Assembly: GCA_947568835.1 (NCBI GenBank)
Contig: OX387610.1
Coordinates: forward strand, 17,035,050-17,099,049
Direction: 5' to 3'
DNA: 64,000 bases
Source of the DNA: Protonemura montana
Lineage: Eukaryota; Arthropoda; Insecta; Plecoptera; Nemouridae
Positions 63,634 through 64,000 of this stretch are shown piece by piece; position 1 is the stretch's first letter; each line of letters opens with the position of its first letter. The position numbers and the translations under genes are program-made. The notes under the pieces are model-generated. The model did not search any database. It was given only the letters and a program-made list of their open reading frames with translations, and was not told where the DNA came from.

Positions 63634-64000
63634 CTAAGCCTCGGTAAAAAGACACTCCAGACACTTTTTCCCGCTTGCCAGACTCTCCAGACAGTCTGCC
63701 TTAGAAGCAAGACGCTCCAGACATTCTGCCTCACTTGCTAGACGCTCTAAACACTCTGTCTTAGAAGCAAGACGCTCCAGACACCCTGTCTCGCTTGCCA
63801 GACGCTCCAAACACTCTGTCTTAGAAGCAAGACGCTCCAGACACCCTGTTTGGCATGCCTGACGCTCCAGATACACTGCTTTGCTTGCCAGACGCTCCAG
63901 ACACTCTACCACGCTAGCCAGAAGCTACAGACACTCTACTTTGCTAGGAAGACGCTTTAGACACTCTACCTCGGTAATAAAACGCTCCAGAAACTCTGCC
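63634..64000 (+). repeat. Copy-2 start of the 3,539-bp unit, cut by the window end
   Basis: Block C (63634-63912) and the first GGTAATAAAACG monomers are present, matching 32435-32801. It shares the private CAGATACACTGC change (63868-63879 and 32669-32680) that separates this unit from other block C copies. Confidence 0.85.

Larger units (their letters stand above)
1..64000 (+). repeat. 30-bp tandem satellite/minisatellite array
   Basis: The sequence is a continuous head-to-tail array of a 30-bp monomer that opens AGACACTCTG, has GCTAGC or GCTACC at positions 15-20 and closes GACGCTCC. Consensus G+C is 19 of 30. All monomers I read run in the same direction. The common variable sites are 4-6 (CAC, CTA, TTA, ATA, CTC), 13-14 (TC, AC, AT, TT), 19 (G or C), 21 (C, T or A) and 24-25 (AC, GC, CC, AG, TG). 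There are about 2,117 monomers once the two 241-bp insertions are removed. Long open frames on both strands follow from the 30-bp period and are not evidence of genes. Typical of eukaryotic satellite DNA; the family is not one I recognise. Confidence 0.97.
39672..64000 (+). repeat. 31,199-bp duplicated unit, copy 2 (runs off the window)
   Basis: Second copy of the unit that starts at 8473; 24,329 bp of it are present. By eye I found two differences: 14057 G against 45256 T, and 14729 A against 45928 T. The junction lies within 39672-39693, a 22-bp stretch that matches both the sequence to the left (as at 34666-34687) and the start of the unit (8473-8494). It is either a very young tandem duplication or an assembly duplication. 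Confidence 0.94.

Noticed and set aside
1-64000. CRISPR array
   Set aside because: There are no unique spacers between repeats; monomers abut directly, and no cas-like genes are present.
1-64000. Telomeric repeats, rRNA or tRNA genes
   Set aside because: No TTAGG- or TTAGGG-type runs, no tRNA cloverleaf and no rRNA-like sequence were seen.
1-64000. Centromere identity with CENP-B boxes
   Set aside because: I found no CENP-B-box-like sequence, and a 30-bp monomer does not by itself indicate a centromere. Centromere function cannot be judged from this sequence.
1-64000. Inverted monomer blocks or palindromic arms
   Set aside because: All monomers I read are in the same orientation; no head-to-head or tail-to-tail switch was seen.

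Overview
The whole 64 kb is one head-to-tail tandem array of a 30-bp, GC-rich monomer (about 2,100 copies), broken only by a 241-bp AT-rich insertion that occurs twice. I can support no host gene, RNA gene, CRISPR array, promoter or terminator. The many long open frames on both strands are expected from a 30-bp unit: 30 is divisible by 3, and the consensus lacks stops in four of six frames. The window looks like eukaryotic satellite or minisatellite DNA. Uniform orientation, higher-order repeats, retained CpG in every monomer and an insert with a microsatellite-type retroposon tail fit an invertebrate (arthropod-like) genome, but nothing identifies the species.

Layout. 1-409 is the tail of a higher-order unit. 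410-6878 is a 3,118-bp higher-order repeat present about 2.07 times. 6879-8472 is a mosaic of monomer blocks seen elsewhere. 8473-39671 is a 31,199-bp unit, and 39672-64000 is a second, almost identical, incomplete copy of it at an exact offset of 31,199. Inside the 31-kb unit, 8473-17536 holds three blocks, one with a 1,170-bp internal duplication. 17537-17777 is the insertion. 17778-19139 is ordinary array. 19140-39671 is a chain of higher-order units of 1.3-3.5 kb, each opening with the same marker block.

Three kinds of diverged monomers serve as markers. Block A is an AT-rich monomer around TTAATATTTT (13 copies). Block B runs from GATTGGCGTCAG to TTTTATTGCAAATCGCTT and always lacks 2 bp (18 copies). 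Block C is rich in TTAGAAGC and holds TTTGGCATGCC (19 copies, one incomplete, plus a tail at 300-409). They show how the array was shuffled. Apart from a short list of small indels, every length change is a multiple of 30 bp. That fits in-register unequal exchange or replication slippage between monomers.

Nothing here behaves as an operon or pathway. The interest lies in the array's evolution: exact 30-bp quantisation, nested duplications from 60 bp to 31 kb, a datable insertion, and the question of whether the 31-kb copy is real or an assembly artefact.
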